62,914 nt of DNA, from contig JANQFV010000029.1 in assembly GCA_028277645.1 (NCBI GenBank), forward strand, positions 1 to 62,914, written 5' to 3'. This document shows positions 59,567 to 62,914 of this stretch, piece after piece. The notes under the pieces are model-generated. The model made no database searches. It was not told where the DNA came from and saw only the letters and a program-made list of their open reading frames with translations. The stretch is from Phycisphaerae bacterium (GTDB lineage: Bacteria; Planctomycetota; Phycisphaerae; UBA1845; Fen-1342). Position numbers and translations under genes: made by a program. Each line of letters starts with the position of its first letter. Position 1 is the first letter of the stretch.

Positions 59567-61228
59567 ATGCCCGAAGGACAATCCGCTCCACTGCAGATCC
59601 TCGACTGGAGTCTTATCGGTGCTTACTTCGTGGTGGTGATGGCCATCGGGTTCTACTTCGCGCGCAAGGCGAAGGATACGACCAGCTACTTCCTCGCCGG
59701 TCGCCACGCCGGCTGGGTCGCCGTTGGCGGTGCGCTCTTTGCCGCCAACATCTCCTCGGAACACTTCGTCGGTCTGGCCGGCGACGGCTATACGAGCGGG
59801 TTTGCGGTGGCGCAATTCGAGCTGTTCGCCGCAGTGGCCTGTCTCGCACTGGGGTGGATCTTCATTCCCTTTTACATCCGGGCGGGCATCTTCACGATGC
59901 CGGAGTTTCTCGAACGCCGTTACAACAAGCAGTGCCGCACGTATCTCACCTGGATCTCGCTGATCTCCTACATCCTGACGAAGATTTCCGTCACGCTCTT
60001 CGCCGGTTCGCTGTTCCTGAACATGCTCTTCGGATGGGACCTCTACACGTCCAGCCTCGTCATGGTCGTTGCGACCGGTATCTACACGGTGGCCGGCGGT
60101 CTCGCAGCGGTGATTTACACGGAGCTGATCCAGGCGTTCATTCTCATCGGCGGCGCGATCATCCTGACGCTGGTCGGCCTCGACAAGATTGGCGGAGTAT
60201 CGGCGTTCATCGAGGGCATACCGGCCGAGCATTTCTCGATGTTGAAACCCATGGACCATCCAGCTTTCCCCTGGACGGGTATGATCTTCGGTCTGCCCAT
60301 CCTCGGCATCTGGTATTGGTGTACGGATCAGTATATCGTGCAGCGCGCCCTCGGCGCGAAGAACGTCGACCACGCCCGCGGCGGTGCGATCTTTGCGGCT
60401 TTTCTGAAGCTGCTGCCCATGTTCATCCTGGTCATGCCCGGCATGATTGCGATTCAGCTCTTCGACGCCGGCGAAGGCGAGTCCAACACGGTCTATCCGC
60501 TGCTCACGACGCTGCTGCCCGTGGGTGTTAAAGGTCTGGTGATCGCCGGGCTGTTCGCGGCCATGATGTCATCGCTGGCGGCGTGCTTCAATTCATGCGG
60601 CACACTCTTCACGATGGACATCTACAAGCCCCGTCGGCCAAATGCGTCCGAGCGTGAGCTAGTCTTCGTCGGGCGTTTCGTCACCGTGATTATCGTCATT
60701 CTCGGCATCCTGTACGTGCCCTTCATGCAGTACCTGGGTGGCAGCTCGCTCTATCAATACCTGCAGAAAATCCAGGGCTACATCAGCCCACCGATCGCCG
60801 CCGTGTTCCTGTTAGGCGTGTTCTGGAAACGGCTCAACGGCCTCGGCGCACTCGCGTCGCTGTATACCGGCTTTGCGATGGGTGTGGCCCGCCTGACGCT
60901 CGAATTCGGCCGCAACGCGTACGGTTGGGACCTGGGCGCGATCGAGCCTCTGATTACGATGAACTTCCTGCACTTCGCGATCCTGATCTTCGCGGTGTGC
61001 GTGGCCGTGCTGGTCGGCGTGAGCATGGCAACGCCGGCGCAGAGCGATCAGAAACTGCACGGCCTGACGTTCGCGACGACGCCGAAGGATGCAAAGGCAG
61101 TGGAAATCGGCGAGAGCACGGCAGGCGGGCGGCGCATCACGATCGTCGCGTCCGTGATCCTGCTGGCGGCGTTGGCCGTGATCTGGGCCATCTTCTACGT
61201 CATTGTGCCGCTGAGCATTGCGAAGTAG
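59567..61228 (+). CDS. Sodium/solute symporter (SSS family, SGLT-like)
   Basis: A 553-aa protein with 13-14 membrane helices. Hallmarks are FLAGRHAGWVAVGGALFAANISSEHFVG-like helix 1 (seen as LAGRHAGW, then ANISSEHFVGLAG), GIWYWCTDQYIVQRAL and FAAMMSSLAACFNSCGT. It imports a sugar or related solute with sodium. GAGGGAG lies just before ATG 59561, so ATG 59567 is the better start. It is 80 bases behind the GH97 gene and should take up the monosaccharides released by it. Confidence 0.9.
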   Translation: MPEGQSAPLQILDWSLIGAYFVVVMAIGFYFARKAKDTTSYFLAGRHAGWVAVGGALFAANISSEHFVGLAGDGYTSGFAVAQFELFAAVACLALGWIFIPFYIRAGIFTMPEFLERRYNKQCRTYLTWISLISYILTKISVTLFAGSLFLNMLFGWDLYTSSLVMVVATGIYTVAGGLAAVIYTELIQAFILIGGAIILTLVGLDKIGGVSAFIEGIPAEHFSMLKPMDHPAFPWTGMIFGLPILGIWYWCTDQYIVQRALGAKNVDHARGGAIFAAFLKLLPMFILVMPGMIAIQLFDAGEGESNTVYPLLTTLLPVGVKGLVIAGLFAAMMSSLAACFNSCGTLFTMDIYKPRRPNASERELVFVGRFVTVIIVILGILYVPFMQYLGGSSLYQYLQKIQGYISPPIAAVFLLGVFWKRLNGLGALASLYTGFAMGVARLTLEFGRNAYGWDLGAIEPLITMNFLHFAILIFAVCVAVLVGVSMATPAQSDQKLHGLTFATTPKDAKAVEIGESTAGGRRITIVASVILLAALAVIWAIFYVIVPLSIAK

Positions 61229-61292
61229 CGCGGTGACGTAGACGTCCCTGCGTGCCACTGCTTCTGAGCAGTGGCACAGCGAATCGCTCGCG

Positions 61293-62705
61293 CTAGTTGA
61301 GCATTGGCTGGAACTTGACAACGTCCCCCATGTCGACGTCGTCGTCGATCTCAAGATCAAGCGCTGCCATGCAACTCACGTCCGCCGGCGTCTGGTCCGG
61401 GCCGGCGATGCAGTCGAGCAGCGCCAACGCATCAATTGCGTTCACGGTGGCATCACCGTCCCAATCCCCCGGCTGTCGCACCTTCACCGCCATCGCGTTG
61501 ATGTAGGCGAAGGCGCCCTGCAGCAGCGTAATGTCCACGAAGATCTGGCCGAACGCGTCGGGCCGGATGCCGGCGATCACGGTGATTTCGTCGTCGTTGC
61601 CGCCACTTACAAGATTGTCCGCACTGCAGAAAAAGTAATCCTCGGTCGCGGTCGCGATAGCCAGGTCACCCAGCAGCGTCTGATCCGGTGCCAGCAATCC
61701 ACCGTTGATCTTGCCGTTCGACAGGAAACCGCCCGTGATCGTCAGGTCGATGCCAGTGGCGGTACCCGCATCGTTGATCAGGTTGCCGATGTGCTCCCCG
61801 GCGTTGACGGCCACTTCACCCTCCGCCGCGTGCCAGTTGTTCCAGTGTTGGCCGAAGGCATCGGGATTGACGGTGTGATCGCCGTCAATCGGATTGCTGG
61901 GGCCGAAGTCGAACAGCAGGCGCGCGCCGAGTTGCGGCGTGCTGGGATTGGCGGTGTAGACCTTATTGGGCGCGATCACCGCCTCGATCTCCGGTCGAAT
62001 GATGCTGGTCCAGAACTCGTAGCCCTGGCGATTCAGATGAATGTCATCGACAAACAGCCCCGTGAACGCCGGGTCGTTCGGCGGATTGAGCGCGTGAAAG
62101 TGCGCGGGTAGGTCGATGTAGTGGAGCTTTGCATTGCCGACGGCCATGTTGGAGATTGACGTGTTCGCGATCGTCTCTTCCGGCCCGTTTTCCCAGCGGC
62201 CGGGCGTGGGCATTATGCCGAGGTAGAAGATGTCGACGTTCGGTTGCGCGCCATGCACGGTCGTGACGAACTGCTGGTAGTCGGCGAACACCTCGTTGCC
62301 GTCGGCACCGCTGGCGATGTCGTTCGTGCCGGCCCACACCACAATTGCCGTCGCGTTGTATGGCAACACAATGTCGTTCACGTACGTGTTCACATGGTCG
62401 AAGTGTGCTCCGCCAAAGCCGCGCTGGAGAACGCGGTACTCGGCGAAATCCAGCGCCATCTGCTCCCACCGCCGAATGCTCGAGCTGCCGGTGAACAGAA
62501 TCGCTCCGGCCGTCGGCGGGTCGAGCGCGTCCTGCGCGGCCCAGCGGTCGATGTCGCCCTGATACTGAGCGGTCGCTCGCGGTATCAGGCAGCATGCTCC
62601 GATCAGCGTTATGACGCCGAGGTGCCATGCGTCCACGCGTAGCATCGCCGTCGCGCGCGTCGCAATCACTGTCCGGTGTCTCACGGTTGCGAGCACAGTG
62701 CGCAT
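61293..62705 (-). CDS. Secreted SGNH/GDSL hydrolase with dockerin-like tail
   Basis: A 470-aa protein. ATG 62705 has GGAGGTGATC, a near-perfect Shine-Dalgarno. A signal peptide ends near ATA/Q. The SGNH domain (about residues 45-235) has FTGSSSIRRW with the nucleophile Ser, GG in RGFGG, GTNDI with Asn, and DDIHLNRQGY with the Asp and His. It should cleave ester bonds, for instance acetyl groups on sugars. A second beta domain follows. The last 65 residues have calcium loops (GDWDGDATVNAIDALALL). It converges on the symporter gene and fits the carbohydrate cluster. Confidence 0.87.
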   Translation of the reverse strand: MRTVLATVRHRTVIATRATAMLRVDAWHLGVITLIGACCLIPRATAQYQGDIDRWAAQDALDPPTAGAILFTGSSSIRRWEQMALDFAEYRVLQRGFGGAHFDHVNTYVNDIVLPYNATAIVVWAGTNDIASGADGNEVFADYQQFVTTVHGAQPNVDIFYLGIMPTPGRWENGPEETIANTSISNMAVGNAKLHYIDLPAHFHALNPPNDPAFTGLFVDDIHLNRQGYEFWTSIIRPEIEAVIAPNKVYTANPSTPQLGARLLFDFGPSNPIDGDHTVNPDAFGQHWNNWHAAEGEVAVNAGEHIGNLINDAGTATGIDLTITGGFLSNGKINGGLLAPDQTLLGDLAIATATEDYFFCSADNLVSGGNDDEITVIAGIRPDAFGQIFVDITLLQGAFAYINAMAVKVRQPGDWDGDATVNAIDALALLDCIAGPDQTPADVSCMAALDLEIDDDVDMGDVVKFQPMLN

Positions 62706-62914
62706 CAGATCACCTCCGAGAACCGCTTGTAGAGATGTCGTTTTGCCTACCCGCGTGCGGATTCGGCTACCATTGGTCGGTTGACCCCGGTTATTGTACA
62801 ACGCATGGGCACCGCGCAGGCCCGGACCGACGCATCGGCCGGAGACGACACACGCGTAACCGAATCACCGATTGCGTGTCGTATTCTGTCACGCGTTCCT
62901 GCCCGTTTTGGTAC

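Noticed and set aside
1..62914. CRISPR arrays
   Set aside because: No regularly spaced direct repeats with unique spacers seen; the short repeats present are degenerate tandem units.

Overview
The window reads like a chromosomal stretch of a high-GC planctomycete, probably of Phycisphaerae type. The signs are many lipoproteins and secreted proteins with calcium-loop (dockerin-like) C-terminal tails, a PEP-CTERM protein, an ECF sigma factor paired with a receptor-type Ser/Thr kinase, a collagen-like lipoprotein, and frequent GTG/TTG starts. The assignment is inference from gene style; there is no rRNA or other phylogenetic marker in the window.

Layout. 1-1078: truncated secreted HYR-domain protein (minus). 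1458-7078: minus-strand operon of eight consecutive lipoproteins, including two LpoB-like, two YcfL-like and one COG3014-like protein, apparently a cell-envelope module. 7616-9918: two plus-strand lipoproteins, one with tandemly duplicated PPC domains. 10090-12977: ECF sigma factor and membrane Ser/Thr kinase. About 13270-20041: a compact integrative element that resembles a phage satellite. It carries an M41-like peptidase broken by a stop codon, two small hypothetical genes, an AlpA-like excisionase/regulator, a primase-polymerase/helicase and a tyrosine integrase whose 3' end runs antisense into tRNA-Lys(CTT). 20251-21033: purQ. 21039-28132: two M14 carboxypeptidases and a large secreted protein, all with the same dockerin-like tail. 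28662-31767: radical SAM protein, collagen-like lipoprotein, PEP-CTERM protein. 32246-34242: Doc/AbrB toxin-antitoxin pair and an HNH endonuclease gene cut by an in-frame TAG. 34399-40516: CPA-type cation/proton antiporter, nadA, VanZ-like protein, ParA ATPase, DUF3553 protein, membrane protein. 40680-45517: Asn/Gly-rich lipoprotein, PilZ-receiver-HPt-like protein, MFS transporter.

45773-53012 is an accessory, metal- and selenium-flavoured region beginning at tRNA-Arg(TCT). It holds an integrase remnant, a Fur-family regulator with two near-palindromic boxes upstream, a heavy-metal P-type ATPase, a COG0523 GTPase fragment, a YedE/TusA/class-V aminotransferase/DUF3343 operon implicated in selenium handling, and a divergent ArsR/SmtB regulator with a His-rich protein. 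53013-53730 is gene-poor and holds tRNA 3'-end-like fragments. 53731-62705 is a carbohydrate region: a dockerin-tailed fragment, a DUF6259 protein, a GH97 glycosidase, an SSS symporter, and a convergent SGNH hydrolase.

I see no CRISPR array, rRNA, complete insertion sequence or phage structural gene. The best candidates for something little described are the lipoprotein operon, the satellite-like element, and the Fur-regulated metal island built on integrase remains.
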